Origin: Terriglobus roseus
Lineage (GTDB): Bacteria > Acidobacteriota > Terriglobia > Terriglobales > Acidobacteriaceae
Direction: 5' to 3'
DNA length: 64,000 nt
Assembly (NCBI RefSeq): GCF_900105625.1
Contig: NZ_FNSD01000001.1
Coordinates: forward strand, 930,001-994,000
A model generated the notes under the pieces. It saw only the letters and a program-made list of their open reading frames with translations, searched no databases and was not told the origin of the DNA. Made by a program: the position numbers and the translations under genes. Of this stretch, positions 1-9,825 are shown one piece after another (the stretch's first letter is position 1; every line of letters starts with the position of its first letter).

Positions 1-1
1 C

Positions 2-1360
2 AATCTTTGGCGGTCCGCCGCTGTGCTCTCCGTACTGACTGTTGCTACTACCGGCGTCTTTGCGCAGGCGGCCGCGCAGAAGACGATCGCGCTGGTGGGT
101 GGCATGCTCATCACCGGACGTGAAGAACTTCCCATCAACCACGCAACCGTCCTCATCCAGGGCAACCGCATCCTTGCCGTCGGTCCCATGGATCAGGTGA
201 AGATCCCTGCCGGCGCAACGGTGATCGACACGCATACGCAGACCATGCTGCCCGGCCTGATCGACACGCACGTCCACATGGTGCTGATCGGCCATGGTGA
301 CTACCCCACCTACTTCAAGTGGCTGGATAACCACCAGAAGGACTACCCGCTCAGCCGTATCATGGACATCTCGGCCGAGCAGTTGATCGATGCCGGGGTC
401 ACCAGTGCGGTGGACCTGGGGTCGCCGTTGCAGGACATTCTGGATCTGCGCACACGCATCAACAAGGGCATGCCCGGACCCCGTCTGCAGGTTAGCGGTC
501 CCTGGCTAACGCGCCACGTTGCCATCTTCCCGGACAACTATCAGCACAATGTCACTTCGCCGCAGGATGCTGCGGACTACGTAACGATGCTGGCGAACGC
601 CGGTGTGGATGTCATCAAGGCGCACTCCGGCCTGACGCGTGATGACTACTTTGCCATTGTGAAGGCTGCGCACGCGAAGAACATCAAGGTGCACGCCCAT
701 ATCTACGAAGAAGAGTCGGTGCGGAATGCCTTCGACGCCGGCGTAGACGTCATGCAGCACGTCGGTTCCGCCGGGCTGCCGCCTTACTCACCCGCCCTGC
801 TGAATGACCTGGCGCGTAGCGGCCGGCCTGTTGTGCCGACGGTGTATCACCGCGCCTGGCTGTATCCCGACACAATCCAGTTCCCCGAGCGCCTGGACGA
901 TCCGCAGTTCAAGGGAGAGCTGGGCGAGCCGCTCTACACCGAGATGATGAACTCGTTCAAGAACTTCCCGAGCTTGTCGTACTTTCAGCGCGTGGACCGT
1001 GAGGAGTTCTTTGGCGACAAGTCGATCCGGCAATGGATTGATAGCGGCACCGTCGTCGGCATGGGTACCGACAATGGAACACCCGCCAACTTCCACAAGG
1101 ACGCCCTGTGGCGAGAGATCAAGGTGTTCGTCGATCACGGCATGCCTCCCATGCGCGCCATCATTGATGCGACCCGTGTCAATGCGCGCAACATCATGGG
1201 CAACCGCGACCTTGGGACCATCGAGCCGGGCAAGCTGGCCGATATCATCGCCGTAGACGGCAACCCCCTCTACGACATCGCAGCACTCGGCAATGTGAAG
1301 GTTGTCGTGAAGGACGGCGTGATCTACAAAGGTGGACCGAAGGCGGAAAAAAACAAATAG
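2..1360 (+). CDS. Secreted amidohydrolase family protein (5' end outside window)
   Basis: Metal-dependent hydrolase of the amidohydrolase superfamily (imidazolonepropionase/prolidase-like group), probably periplasmic. The frame is open to the window edge and already reads through a hydrophobic signal segment ending VFAQ-AAAQ, so the true start lies before base 1; an internal GTG at 23 would cut the signal peptide short. Visible metal-site signatures are DTHVH (about residue 80 from the first visible codon), the HAH of VHAHIYEE, MQHVG and GMGTDNG, followed by the family's C-terminal strand with GTIEPGKLADIIAVDGNP. Substrate cannot be told from sequence. It is followed by a strong hairpin terminator and then by a LysR gene on the same strand, so it probably ends a separate transcript. 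Confidence 0.88.
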   Translation, partial: NLWRSAAVLSVLTVATTGVFAQAAAQKTIALVGGMLITGREELPINHATVLIQGNRILAVGPMDQVKIPAGATVIDTHTQTMLPGLIDTHVHMVLIGHGDYPTYFKWLDNHQKDYPLSRIMDISAEQLIDAGVTSAVDLGSPLQDILDLRTRINKGMPGPRLQVSGPWLTRHVAIFPDNYQHNVTSPQDAADYVTMLANAGVDVIKAHSGLTRDDYFAIVKAAHAKNIKVHAHIYEEESVRNAFDAGVDVMQHVGSAGLPPYSPALLNDLARSGRPVVPTVYHRAWLYPDTIQFPERLDDPQFKGELGEPLYTEMMNSFKNFPSLSYFQRVDREEFFGDKSIRQWIDSGTVVGMGTDNGTPANFHKDALWREIKVFVDHGMPPMRAIIDATRVNARNIMGNRDLGTIEPGKLADIIAVDGNPLYDIAALGNVKVVVKDGVIYKGGPKAEKNK

Positions 1361-1386
1361 TTCTCTTCACTAACAAAACGACGGAG

Positions 1387-1413
1387 CGGCGCCAGAGTGA
1401 TCTTCTGGCGCCG
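1387..1413 (+). terminator. Rho-independent terminator after the amidohydrolase gene
   Basis: Perfect 10-bp inverted repeat CGGCGCCAGA / TCTGGCGCCG around a 7-nt loop, then TTCT. It starts 27 bases after the stop codon. The U-tract is weak, but stem strength and position support termination. Confidence 0.7.
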
Positions 1414-1509
1414 TTCTACGTTTGACGCGAGGGCGCACCTGTCCTAAGCTTGGGTTCACCGAAACAAAATTTCAAACGACACAGTCACCCCAGTGCAATG
1501 GAGGCGGAA

Positions 1510-2463
1510 ATGGATTTCCGGATTCGGCAGTTGGAGTACTTCCTGGTTCTGGCTGAGAAGCTGAACTTCAGGCGGGCCGCCTTCGCCCTCGACATTGCGC
1601 AGCCCACGCTTTCGTTTCAGATCAAGTCGCTGGAAAGCTCGTTTGGCGTCAACCTGTTTGATCGCAGTCAGCGAGAGGTCCGGCTTACCGCGGAAGGTGA
1701 GCGCCTGCGCGACCACGCCCGGGCGATCCTGAGCCATGCTCGCCTCGCCATGAATTCCGTTCAGAACCAGACGAGCGCATCACTCACCATTGCCTGCGGA
1801 CCTGTTGGCCAGTACACCCTTCTGCCCCATCTGCTGCGCGAGTTGAAGGAACGGGCGCTCGATATTGCGCTGACCGTGAAATCCATGCCGCCCGAAAAGA
1901 TGAAACAGGCCGCCGCCGACGGCGAGGTCGACCTGTTGCTGATGACGCCGAACTGGCAGTTGGCGGGCATGGAATACCAGGCGCTGCGATCGGACCGACT
2001 GTCGGCTGTCTTGCCGGACCGTCATCCCGCGGTGCGGCGGGGCTGGATCACGCTGGAAGAATTCAGCCGTTCCCCCGTCCTGATCATGGCGGCTAAAGAT
2101 TGCGGCAAGCACCGTACCTTCGTCTCAGGCCTCTTCATGAAACAGCACCTGACGCCGGAACTGATGGAAGTGCCGTTCGTCGACGGTATTCACTTTGCCA
2201 TGGTGGCGGCAGGTCGAGGAGTCGCGCTTGCAGCGGGTTCCATTGCCAAGGCCAATTTTCCCGGCATCCAGTTCGTTCCGTTCGATCAGCCCATCCACAA
2301 CATGGAGCTGGGTATGATGTGGCATCCCGGCAACGAGTCCGCGGCTTTGAAGCCTTTCTTGAGCATGGTCGAAGATGTCGTCAGGTCCCAGGACGAAGCC
2401 GATCTTGAAGAGACGCTCGCGGCCCACCGCGCTGTGGAACGTCACGCCATCGCACTCGCCTGA
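1510..2463 (+). CDS. LysR family transcriptional regulator (copy 1)
   Basis: DNA-binding regulator of 317 residues, the usual LysR length. N-terminal winged helix-turn-helix at about residues 1-60 (AQPTLSFQIKSLE recognition region, then LFDRSQREVRLTAEG), followed by a periplasmic-binding-like effector domain. Open sequence extends upstream to 1450 and there is an ATG at 1498, but GGAGGCGG lies about 4 bases before the ATG at 1510, and the paralogue at 4606 starts with the same MDFRIRQL, so 1510 is preferred. It converges on the quinoprotein gene ending at 2480, with an inverted repeat between them. Effector and targets are unknown; the nearby quinoprotein or MFS gene is a guess. Confidence 0.92.
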   Translation: MDFRIRQLEYFLVLAEKLNFRRAAFALDIAQPTLSFQIKSLESSFGVNLFDRSQREVRLTAEGERLRDHARAILSHARLAMNSVQNQTSASLTIACGPVGQYTLLPHLLRELKERALDIALTVKSMPPEKMKQAAADGEVDLLLMTPNWQLAGMEYQALRSDRLSAVLPDRHPAVRRGWITLEEFSRSPVLIMAAKDCGKHRTFVSGLFMKQHLTPELMEVPFVDGIHFAMVAAGRGVALAAGSIAKANFPGIQFVPFDQPIHNMELGMMWHPGNESAALKPFLSMVEDVVRSQDEADLEETLAAHRAVERHAIALA

Positions 2464-2475
2464 GCACGATGGCGT
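2444..2475. terminator. Inverted repeat between convergent genes (possible bidirectional terminator)
   Basis: ACGCCATCG (2444-2452) is the reverse complement of CGATGGCGT (2467-2475). It overlaps the last codons of the LysR gene and reaches to just before the stop of the convergent quinoprotein gene. No clear U-run on either side, hence moderate confidence. Confidence 0.45.
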
Positions 2476-2479
2476 AACG

Positions 2480-4333
2480 CTATTCCGGTTCGAAGGCAAG
2501 TATCACGTTGCCGCGCAAGGGGCCGCCGAACAGGTCGGCATTGCCGGAGGTTGTGAAGAGCTTCCCTTCTGCAACCACTGCTCCCGCTGCTCCGCCGAAA
2601 CCGCCTCCTTTACCCTCAACACCGTTCACCGTCTTGAAGTTTGTGTTGGTGTCGAAGTTCCAGAGTGCGTGGCCGTCCGCAGTTGAGAACGCGTAGAGCA
2701 TGCCCATGTTCGAGCCTTCAAAGACGACGCCCGGCATGACGGTTGCGGGTGCAAGACTTGCGATGGCCGGTGTTGTGCGCCAGGCGATCTCACCGGTCAG
2801 CAGGTTGACCGCCCCCATCCCCGCACCGGCGCCGCCACGCGTGAGCGGGAAGTAAACCTGCGTATCGTCCGCAGCGGACCCCCACTGCATGCCACCTCCG
2901 CCTGCGTCGACACCCGGGCTCATTGGCCGCTTCCAGACAACGGCACCCTTCTTGTCAGGATCCAGCGCCCATCCGCTACCGTCCTTTTGCCCGATGACGA
3001 TGAGCGAGTGGCCATCCGCAAAGTTGCGCAGGATGGGCGCGTTGCCGAAGTCCACATCCGGGCCAAGCGGCGTGGGACAAGTTTCGGAGACGTTCTTCGT
3101 CGAGACGTTCGGACGATACTTGCCGGGGCAGTCGCGAACATAGCCATCATCAGCGCGCAGTTGGTTCTTCCAAAGACGTGCGCCTGTCTTCATGTCGAAC
3201 GCCATCACCGCGTCCGAGGTGTCTGCTGCGGGCATCGTGTACGCGTTGCCAGTCGCAACATAGACTGCGTTCCGCTTCAGATCGAGCGTCGGCGCGGACC
3301 AAAGACCTGCTCCCGCAGGTCCATAAAGTTGCGTGCCGATGGAGGTCACGGTCGTTGGCTTTGCCGGTTCGGCGATCGTGTAGGACTTCCACAGCAGCTT
3401 GCCGGTATCAGCGCGATAGGCTTCGATGGCGCCACGGAAGGTGCAGCACGGATACTTCGCGTTACCGCCACCGGACTCTTCCAGCGACGAAATGGGAACG
3501 TAAAGGATGCCCTTGTTCAGCACCTGCGCGCCGGTCAGGCGTGAAAGCCGATGCAGATCGGCGCGCACCGTCCAAACCAGCTTTCCCGTCGCAGCGTCGA
3601 TCGCGTAGAGATTGGCGCGGATGTCGCCGAAGAACGCGAGGCGCCGCCCCTTTCCCGCTGGGCTGAGCACGACCGGTGTGCGAACACCCGCATTGGCCTT
3701 GAACGACCAGTAGGCGCAGCCGGTCGAGGCATTCAGTGCATAGATGAAGCCGGTGTCCGAGCCGACAAAGACGCGGCCATCCGCGACCGTGGGCTGGCTG
3801 TACGCCGAGTTGCCGTTGGGAAACGCGAAGGCCCACTTCAGTTTCAAGTGAGGAACCTGATCAGCAGCCAGACCGGGCGTCGGCTGGTAACGAGAGTTCG
3901 TCTCGTCCACACCCCAGTTCGACCAGCTCGGAGCGCCGGAGGTCTTCCAGAGACCGCCCACGGGACATTGGCCGGACGGCATCGCCGACAGCTCGCCTTC
4001 GGCCGAGGAACCAAAGGGACGCCCTCCCACATACACAGACAGGATGCGCTTCTGCAGCTCGGTCATGCCGTCCGTAAACTTCGCCATGGTGCCATCACCG
4101 GTCAACGATTGCATCACCTGTTCCGGCGTGTACTTGTTCAAGGCATAACGATCCGGCGCTCCGCCCCGGGCGTTGTCGTGGCATGAGCTGCAACGATCCG
4201 AGAAGGTGTAAATGCCAAGGTTCGTTCCCTGCGCGTGTTTCAGCTCATCCGCGGCGGACTGACCCTGTGCGTGTACCAGCATGGTTGACAGAAGCGACAG
4301 GGCGGTCAGCATCCAGAAAGCAGGTTGTCTCAT
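2480..4333 (-). CDS. Secreted PQQ-binding beta-propeller dehydrogenase with cytochrome c motif
   Basis: Quinoprotein of 617 residues. Starting at 4333 (MRQPAFWML) gives a compact signal peptide ending MLVHAQG; an upstream ATG at 4360 would add nine residues before it. A c-type heme motif CSSCH follows at about residue 46, in a small cytochrome c domain, then repeated propeller blades of the PQQ type (for example WAFAFPNGNSAYSQP, VGSDTGFIYALNASTG, LYAIDAATGKLVW). Heme domain first and propeller second resembles polyvinyl-alcohol-dehydrogenase-like quinohaemoproteins, so oxidation of an alcohol or sugar in the periplasm with electrons passed to heme is likely; substrate unknown. Divergent from the second LysR gene, a typical arrangement for a LysR target. 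Confidence 0.85.
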   Translation of the reverse strand: MRQPAFWMLTALSLLSTMLVHAQGQSAADELKHAQGTNLGIYTFSDRCSSCHDNARGGAPDRYALNKYTPEQVMQSLTGDGTMAKFTDGMTELQKRILSVYVGGRPFGSSAEGELSAMPSGQCPVGGLWKTSGAPSWSNWGVDETNSRYQPTPGLAADQVPHLKLKWAFAFPNGNSAYSQPTVADGRVFVGSDTGFIYALNASTGCAYWSFKANAGVRTPVVLSPAGKGRRLAFFGDIRANLYAIDAATGKLVWTVRADLHRLSRLTGAQVLNKGILYVPISSLEESGGGNAKYPCCTFRGAIEAYRADTGKLLWKSYTIAEPAKPTTVTSIGTQLYGPAGAGLWSAPTLDLKRNAVYVATGNAYTMPAADTSDAVMAFDMKTGARLWKNQLRADDGYVRDCPGKYRPNVSTKNVSETCPTPLGPDVDFGNAPILRNFADGHSLIVIGQKDGSGWALDPDKKGAVVWKRPMSPGVDAGGGGMQWGSAADDTQVYFPLTRGGAGAGMGAVNLLTGEIAWRTTPAIASLAPATVMPGVVFEGSNMGMLYAFSTADGHALWNFDTNTNFKTVNGVEGKGGGFGGAAGAVVAEGKLFTTSGNADLFGGPLRGNVILAFEPE

Positions 4334-4605
4334 TTGGACAAAGCATAAGGCCGCATCCATCCATCCAGTGTTCGATTTCCTCTATCAGGCGTTACAAAAG
4401 CTTGATCGACCGTCATGTGGTTCATTTTGCTAACTATCCGAGTTTGCGACGAACCTGGCGATTCATCGCCTATTGACATTCCACGGCGTGCACTGCAAGC
4501 TGAAAACACCGCTCAAGAAGTTCCAATTACAGATGGCCGCTTGTCTCCGAAGCGCCCTCTGGCAGGCTTGTCTCCTTCCCTCACACGGATCCTGGTGAAC
4601 GCACA

Positions 4606-5574
4606 ATGGACTTTCGCATCCGGCAACTGCAGTGCTTCCTGACCCTTGCGGAGCTGCTGAACTACGGCAAGACGGCGCGCGTGCTGTACATGAGCCAGCC
4701 CACCATCACCTTCCAGATCCAGTCGCTTGAAGAGGCCTTCGGAGCAAAGCTGTTCGAGCGTGATCGCAAGCAGGTGCGGTTGACAGCGGCCGGTGAGTCC
4801 ATGCGCATCTACGCGCAGACCATCATGGACACGATCAGCGACGCGCGCGAACACCTGAAATCGTTGGCGGCACCTCGCAAGATTCGGATCACCTGCGGAC
4901 CGTCGGGCATGCTGGACCTGCTCCCTGCAGTGCTCCGTACGCTGGTCCGCTCCAATGCAGGTTTTGAGGTTGAGGTTGCGGACCTGACGACGGAAGAACA
5001 GATGGAACAGATGGCAGATCGGCGCATTGACGCCATGATCATGATGCCGTCGCTTCCCATTGCCGGCGTCCGCTTTGTTCCGCTATGCTCCTTGCCTTTA
5101 CGGATCCTTATGTCGCGGCGCAACCCGCTTGCTTCGCGGAGCTTTCTTTCCATCCGCGAACTCCATGGGGCGAACGTCATCGCATCGCGCCCGGAAGACT
5201 GCCGCTACCAGGGCCCCTTCCTCTCAAGCCTTTTCGCTCCCTTTGACGTGGTGCCCAGGCTTGTCCACGTTCCACAATCCTGCTCCGTCCAGTTCGCCTA
5301 CGTAGGAGCGGATGCGGGCGTGATGATTGCTCCCTACAGCGCAGGCTTCGCCGACCTTACGGATGTAGTGTCGATTCCGTTCCTGGAAACGCTGCCTGAA
5401 ATGGAGCTTGGATACAGCGTATTAGCCGAGAACAAGAATGAGGCATTGCCCATGTTCCACCAGATCCTGTCGCACTGTGCGTCCAAGCTACAGGGCGCGA
5501 CGCCGGCGGCAAAGGGAACGCGGTCCGAACGTTCGAGGCTGATTGAGTTCCCTCACCTGCGAGATGCTGTCTAA
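4606..5574 (+). CDS. LysR family transcriptional regulator (copy 2)
   Basis: LysR regulator of 322 residues with N-terminal helix-turn-helix (SQPTITFQIQSLEEAFG, LFERDRKQVRLTAAGE) and a C-terminal effector domain. It is clearly paralogous to the regulator at 1510: both start MDFRIRQL and share the LTCGPxG / IACGPVGQ strand at the start of the effector domain and DLL-type linker positions. The 272-bp gap to the divergent quinoprotein gene (start 4333) should hold both promoters and a LysR box, but I could not pick one site with confidence. It converges on the MFS gene ending at 5592. Confidence 0.92.
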   Translation: MDFRIRQLQCFLTLAELLNYGKTARVLYMSQPTITFQIQSLEEAFGAKLFERDRKQVRLTAAGESMRIYAQTIMDTISDAREHLKSLAAPRKIRITCGPSGMLDLLPAVLRTLVRSNAGFEVEVADLTTEEQMEQMADRRIDAMIMMPSLPIAGVRFVPLCSLPLRILMSRRNPLASRSFLSIRELHGANVIASRPEDCRYQGPFLSSLFAPFDVVPRLVHVPQSCSVQFAYVGADAGVMIAPYSAGFADLTDVVSIPFLETLPEMELGYSVLAENKNEALPMFHQILSHCASKLQGATPAAKGTRSERSRLIEFPHLRDAV

Positions 5575-5591
5575 GCAGGCTCCCGCGACGA

Positions 5592-6860
5592 TCAGACTCG
5601 CGCCGCTCTCAGCCGTTTCGGCGTGACCGCGATGCTGATCAGGCTGATGCAGCCGGCAAAGGCAACGTAGACAGCGGAGGACGCGATCGTCTCTGTGCTG
5701 GATGCAAGCGCTGCGTAGATTGCCGGTGCAAAGCCGCCGAACAACAACACACCAAAGTTGAAACTCGCGCCAACGCCACCAGCCCTGACGTGCGTTGGAA
5801 AGAGCATGGAGACGAACCATGCCTGCGGCGCGCTATACAACGCACTGAGGACGGTCAGGAGAGTGTAGGCAACAATCAGCGCCGCCCGGCTGCGGTAGAC
5901 ATCCAGCATGTGCAGCAAAGGCCAGATCGCCAGCAGTGTCGTGACGATGACCGCCGACATCCATCGCAGGCCATTCCGCGGTGTAACCAGGTTCGCGCTG
6001 AGAGGAACCAGCACCATACTGCTCAAGGCTGTGATCAACATCAACAGAGCGCTGGAGGCGATCGGGATGCCGAGCCGCGTTTGTGCGAAAGTCGGCAGAT
6101 AGACACGCAGATATATATTCGCTGAGAGCACCGCGGTGGATGCTGCAGCCACAGCGATGCGCTTGCCGTGATGCCGCAGGAGGTCGTGTATGGGATGCCG
6201 CACCGGCCGTGTATGCAGGAAGGCTTCGGTATCTCGCATGTGCTTTCTTAGATAAAGGCCGATCGGGGCCAGCAGCAGCCCCACGGCGAACGGCACGCGC
6301 CATCCCCACGCTGCCATCTGCGCGTTGCTCAGGCGTGATACCGCGAACATCACAATCGCCGTCAGCAGAGCTCCGAAACCCTGTGAAGCAAACTGCAGAC
6401 TGGCATAGAGCGACTGCTTCTGCAGCGGGGCGTTCTCGAGAAGATAGGCGGCAGTGCTGCCGAACTCTCCCCCCAGCGCCAGTCCCTGCAGAAGCCGCGC
6501 GCACAACAGCAACACAGGAGCCCAGATGCCGATGGTCTCAAAGGTTGGCGAGAAGACCAACAGGACGGTGCCCGCGAGCATCAGCGAGATCGATAGCAAC
6601 AGCGATGCGCGACGGCCTGCCCTGTCTGCATAGGCGCCCAGGACCAGACCGCCAAGGGGACGCACGATGTACGAGACACCGAACAGGCCGAAGGTAAGCA
6701 GCATCGATCCGCTGAAACGACCTGCGGGAAAGAACAGCCGGGACAATGTGACCGCGACAAATGCGTAGATGGTTACGTTGTAGAACTCAAAGCCATTGCC
6801 CACGCAAGCGGCCAACAACACAGGAAGACGAGTACGGGGCGAGTGATTTGCATCGGTCAC
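5592..6860 (-). CDS. MFS transporter, metabolite:H+ symporter-like
   Basis: Inner-membrane major facilitator of 422 residues with about 12 hydrophobic segments. The loop between helices 2 and 3 reads GAYADRAGRRASLL, the MFS signature, and LQGLALGGEFGSTAAYL is characteristic of the metabolite:H+ symporter group (shikimate, citrate or betaine carriers). The GTG at 6858-6860 is preferred over an upstream ATG at 6926, because AGAGGG lies six bases before it and the upstream stretch is a polar, arginine-rich tail. Downstream of and convergent with LysR copy 2. Substrate cannot be told; small organic acids are common in this group. Confidence 0.87.
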   Translation of the reverse strand: MTDANHSPRTRLPVLLAACVGNGFEFYNVTIYAFVAVTLSRLFFPAGRFSGSMLLTFGLFGVSYIVRPLGGLVLGAYADRAGRRASLLLSISLMLAGTVLLVFSPTFETIGIWAPVLLLCARLLQGLALGGEFGSTAAYLLENAPLQKQSLYASLQFASQGFGALLTAIVMFAVSRLSNAQMAAWGWRVPFAVGLLLAPIGLYLRKHMRDTEAFLHTRPVRHPIHDLLRHHGKRIAVAAASTAVLSANIYLRVYLPTFAQTRLGIPIASSALLMLITALSSMVLVPLSANLVTPRNGLRWMSAVIVTTLLAIWPLLHMLDVYRSRAALIVAYTLLTVLSALYSAPQAWFVSMLFPTHVRAGGVGASFNFGVLLFGGFAPAIYAALASSTETIASSAVYVAFAGCISLISIAVTPKRLRAARV

Positions 6861-7259
6861 CTTGATCCCTCTGACCGACCGGCCTCGGCCAGACGGGACT
6901 GTGCTTCCATGACGATCGGCATGCAAATGCTGATGTCGGACTCAACCCGCTCGATTCACAATGAACGCGCATGGTTTCCGAAAAGCGATGCTCGCATCGG
7001 CGACGATAGCAGCGCTTGATCGGTTCCTTCGCCTTTTCGATTGGACTCCTGGCAGGCGCCGCCCTATCCTCACTCTAATCACTTTCAGTTGCACTCCGAA
7101 CACTCCGACGCTACGGGACAGGTCGCGGCCCTCTCGTCCGTGGTCAACCTCGCGTGCGTAAGCCAGGGTGACAGTCGTGACCTTGTTGATCGACAGCATC
7201 CTGGCACACGGCCTTTCGCTACTTACATCTCAACGCATTCGCAATGAAGAGGTTTTCAA
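6861..7259. other. Intergenic region, 399 bp, divergent promoters expected
   Basis: Lies between the divergent MFS and metalloprotease genes. Short open frames on both strands lack ribosome sites and family resemblance. I see only AGAGG seven bases before the metalloprotease ATG; no confident promoter, operator or structured RNA. Confidence 0.4.
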
Positions 7260-9752
7260 ATGCAACAGAAGCGCACGCAAAGGAAGCTCGCCGGCATTGC
7301 GCTGTCGGCAGTCATGGCCTTGTCTGGTGTGGTGGCTCGGGCACAAGCGGGTCCTTCTCCGCTGGCAGCAAAGGTCGCCGGATTGACGCGGCTGGACGGC
7401 TACATCACGCTTTTCCTCGATCCCAGGGGTGACAAGACCTATCTGCAGATCGACAAGCTCGATCAGGAGATGCTGTACGAGCAGCAACTGACCGACGCCA
7501 TCGGCGAGTATGGTCTGGATCGTGGTGCCGTGTATCACCCGAATCTGGTTCAGTTTCATCGTGAAGGCGGACGCGTTCTGCTGAAGGCGGAGAATACCGC
7601 ATGGCGCACAGCCAGCAGCGTCCCGGAGGCGTCCGAAGCCGTAAAGCGTTCCTTCGGCGAATCTGTCATCGGAACCTTTCCCATCGTGGCCGAAGAAAAC
7701 GGATCTCTTCTGGTCGATGCCACGGATTTCTTTGTACGTGATTCGTTTGGCGTCACAGAGCGACTGACTTCCGCCAGGGAGGGTGCGTTCCGGCTCGATC
7801 CCACGCGGAGCGCGATCTATCGCGAACGGACACGGGCCTTTCCCAGGAACACCGAAGTGGAAAGCATGTTGACGTTCGTCAACCCGGAAGCACGCCGCCG
7901 CCCAATCTTTGATGGGGACGGTCAGCGGCAGGGCCTTGCCGCGGTCGTGCCAGACCCGCGCTTCGTGACGGTGCATGTGCACCAATCCTTCGTGGAACTG
8001 CCGCCCCTGGGTTTTCATACGCGTGAGTTTGATCCGCGCGCCGGATACTTCAACAGCGTGATCTACTTCGACTGGAATAAGCCGCTCGACCAGCCGCTGG
8101 ATACCCACCTGATGCTGCGCCACCGGTTGGAGAAGAAGAACCCTGGGCAGGCCGTCAGCGATCCTATCAAGCCAATCGTCTATTACGTGGACCGCGGGAT
8201 TCCCGAGCCGATCCGCTCCGCTATTGTGGAGGGTGCAAGCTGGTGGAACCAGGCCTTTGAAGCTGCAGGCTTCCACGATGCCTTCCAGGTAAAGCTGCTG
8301 CCTGAGGGCGCCGACCCCATGGACATCCGCTACAACATGATCCTGTGGGTCGAACGTTCGCAGCGCGCCTTTTCGAACGGTGCTGAAGTTATCGACCCGC
8401 GCACGGGCGAGATCCTGAAGACGGAGGTCTCACTTACGTCAGGACGCGAGCGCCAGCTCTTCCTGATGACGGAGTCCCTGCTTTCGCCGTACAGGAACGG
8501 CTCGAAGCCCGATCCGGCGCAGGAGAAGATGGTGCTTGCACGGATGCGACAACTGGCCGCACATGAGGTCGGTCATACCCTGGGCCTTGGTCACAACCAT
8601 GCATCCAGCAACTTCGGTCAGGGCGGCTCCGTGGAAGACTATCCCTTCCCCGACGTGCAGATTGACTCGAACGGCAAGCTCGACCTGTCGAAGGCCTACC
8701 AGCCCGGTATCGGCGAGTGGGACAAGGTCTCCATCCGCTATGGCTATAGTGAGTTTCCGAAGAGCAGCACGCCCGATCAGGAGAGGGCTGGTCTAAATAA
8801 GATCCTGGATGATGCCTACAAGAAGGGCATGTATTTCATCACCACGCAGGATGCCGGATCGATCGCTTCCATCCACCCGTATGCCAGCCAGTGGGACAAC
8901 GGCAAGAATGCCGTTGAGGAGCTTCAGCACATCCTGAAGGTCCGTGAAGTTGCACTGAAGCAGTTCTCCGAGGCGGCGATTCAGCCAGGTCGTCCGTGGT
9001 CACAGTTGGAAGACGTATATGTGCCCGCATACCTGTTCCACCGCTACCAGACTGAGACTACCGCGAAGCTCATCGCAGGCCTGGACTTCCGCTACTCCCA
9101 GCGTGGCGATGGCGAGATGGTCACCGCGTTTGTCAGTCCCGACGAACAGAAGAAGGCTCTCGCTGCAGTGCTGTCAACACTCGACGTAAAGCTGCTCACA
9201 GTGCCGGAAGCCCTGCTCAATCTGTTCCCGCCGCGTCCACCAGAGTATGGTCGCACGCAGGAGTCCTTCGTGGGCTATGACGGACCGGCATTCGACGCTA
9301 TTGGACCGGTTCGTGCGGCTTCGGATCTTACTCTCGATGCACTGTTCGAGCCCGGCCGTGTCAGCCGACTGGTGGACTATCACGCACGCGATGCCTCCAA
9401 TCCGAGCCTGAGCGATGTGGTCCGCGCCACCCTGCAGGCGACCGTCTATACGAGCCTGCACGATGGCCTGGAAGGCGAGACCCAGATCGCCATCAATGAA
9501 GCGGTCATCTCTCACCTGCTGACCGCTGCGGGCTCGTCCGCGGTGAGTCCGCTAGCACGGCAGATCCTTCGCCGTGAACTGGCTACCGCTCGCGAGTGGA
9601 TGACCCAGCACGCACCGGCAGCCAGTCAACCGGAACAGCAGGCGGCTTACGCGGGCTGGATCAGTCGCATCACGGCTGCAGACCGCGCTCCGGCAGACCG
9701 CCCCGAGACGAAACCGCTGCAGGAGCGTGTGCCTGAGGGAGCACCGATTTAG
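7260..9752 (+). CDS. Secreted zinc-dependent metalloprotease (DUF5117/DUF4953-type)
   Basis: Large extracytoplasmic protease of 830 residues. Residues 1-29 form a signal peptide (LAGIALSAVMALSGVVARAQA). A complete metzincin-type zinc site, HEVGHTLGLGHN, is near residue 435: three histidine ligands, catalytic glutamate and the glycine turn. The N-terminal half (KTYLQIDKLDQEMLYEQ, then VTVHVHQSFVELPP) and the C-terminal domain match proteins annotated as zinc-dependent metalloprotease with DUF5117, DUF5118 and DUF4953, frequent in Acidobacteriota and Bacteroidota; their substrates are unknown. AGAGG lies seven bases before the ATG. Monocistronic, with a terminator directly downstream. Confidence 0.92.
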   Translation: MQQKRTQRKLAGIALSAVMALSGVVARAQAGPSPLAAKVAGLTRLDGYITLFLDPRGDKTYLQIDKLDQEMLYEQQLTDAIGEYGLDRGAVYHPNLVQFHREGGRVLLKAENTAWRTASSVPEASEAVKRSFGESVIGTFPIVAEENGSLLVDATDFFVRDSFGVTERLTSAREGAFRLDPTRSAIYRERTRAFPRNTEVESMLTFVNPEARRRPIFDGDGQRQGLAAVVPDPRFVTVHVHQSFVELPPLGFHTREFDPRAGYFNSVIYFDWNKPLDQPLDTHLMLRHRLEKKNPGQAVSDPIKPIVYYVDRGIPEPIRSAIVEGASWWNQAFEAAGFHDAFQVKLLPEGADPMDIRYNMILWVERSQRAFSNGAEVIDPRTGEILKTEVSLTSGRERQLFLMTESLLSPYRNGSKPDPAQEKMVLARMRQLAAHEVGHTLGLGHNHASSNFGQGGSVEDYPFPDVQIDSNGKLDLSKAYQPGIGEWDKVSIRYGYSEFPKSSTPDQERAGLNKILDDAYKKGMYFITTQDAGSIASIHPYASQWDNGKNAVEELQHILKVREVALKQFSEAAIQPGRPWSQLEDVYVPAYLFHRYQTETTAKLIAGLDFRYSQRGDGEMVTAFVSPDEQKKALAAVLSTLDVKLLTVPEALLNLFPPRPPEYGRTQESFVGYDGPAFDAIGPVRAASDLTLDALFEPGRVSRLVDYHARDASNPSLSDVVRATLQATVYTSLHDGLEGETQIAINEAVISHLLTAAGSSAVSPLARQILRRELATAREWMTQHAPAASQPEQQAAYAGWISRITAADRAPADRPETKPLQERVPEGAPI

Positions 9753-9775
9753 ATCCTCTCATCCAAATGCTAAGA

Positions 9776-9803
9776 GGGGTGCAGCCACGCTGCACCCCTT
9801 TTT
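9776..9803 (+). terminator. Strong rho-independent terminator after the metalloprotease gene
   Basis: Perfect 10-bp stem GGGGTGCAGC / GCTGCACCCC with a 3-nt loop, followed by five T. It also separates the convergent diguanylate cyclase gene. Confidence 0.93.
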
Positions 9804-9825
9804 CGCAAGCGACCGTGACGAGAAA

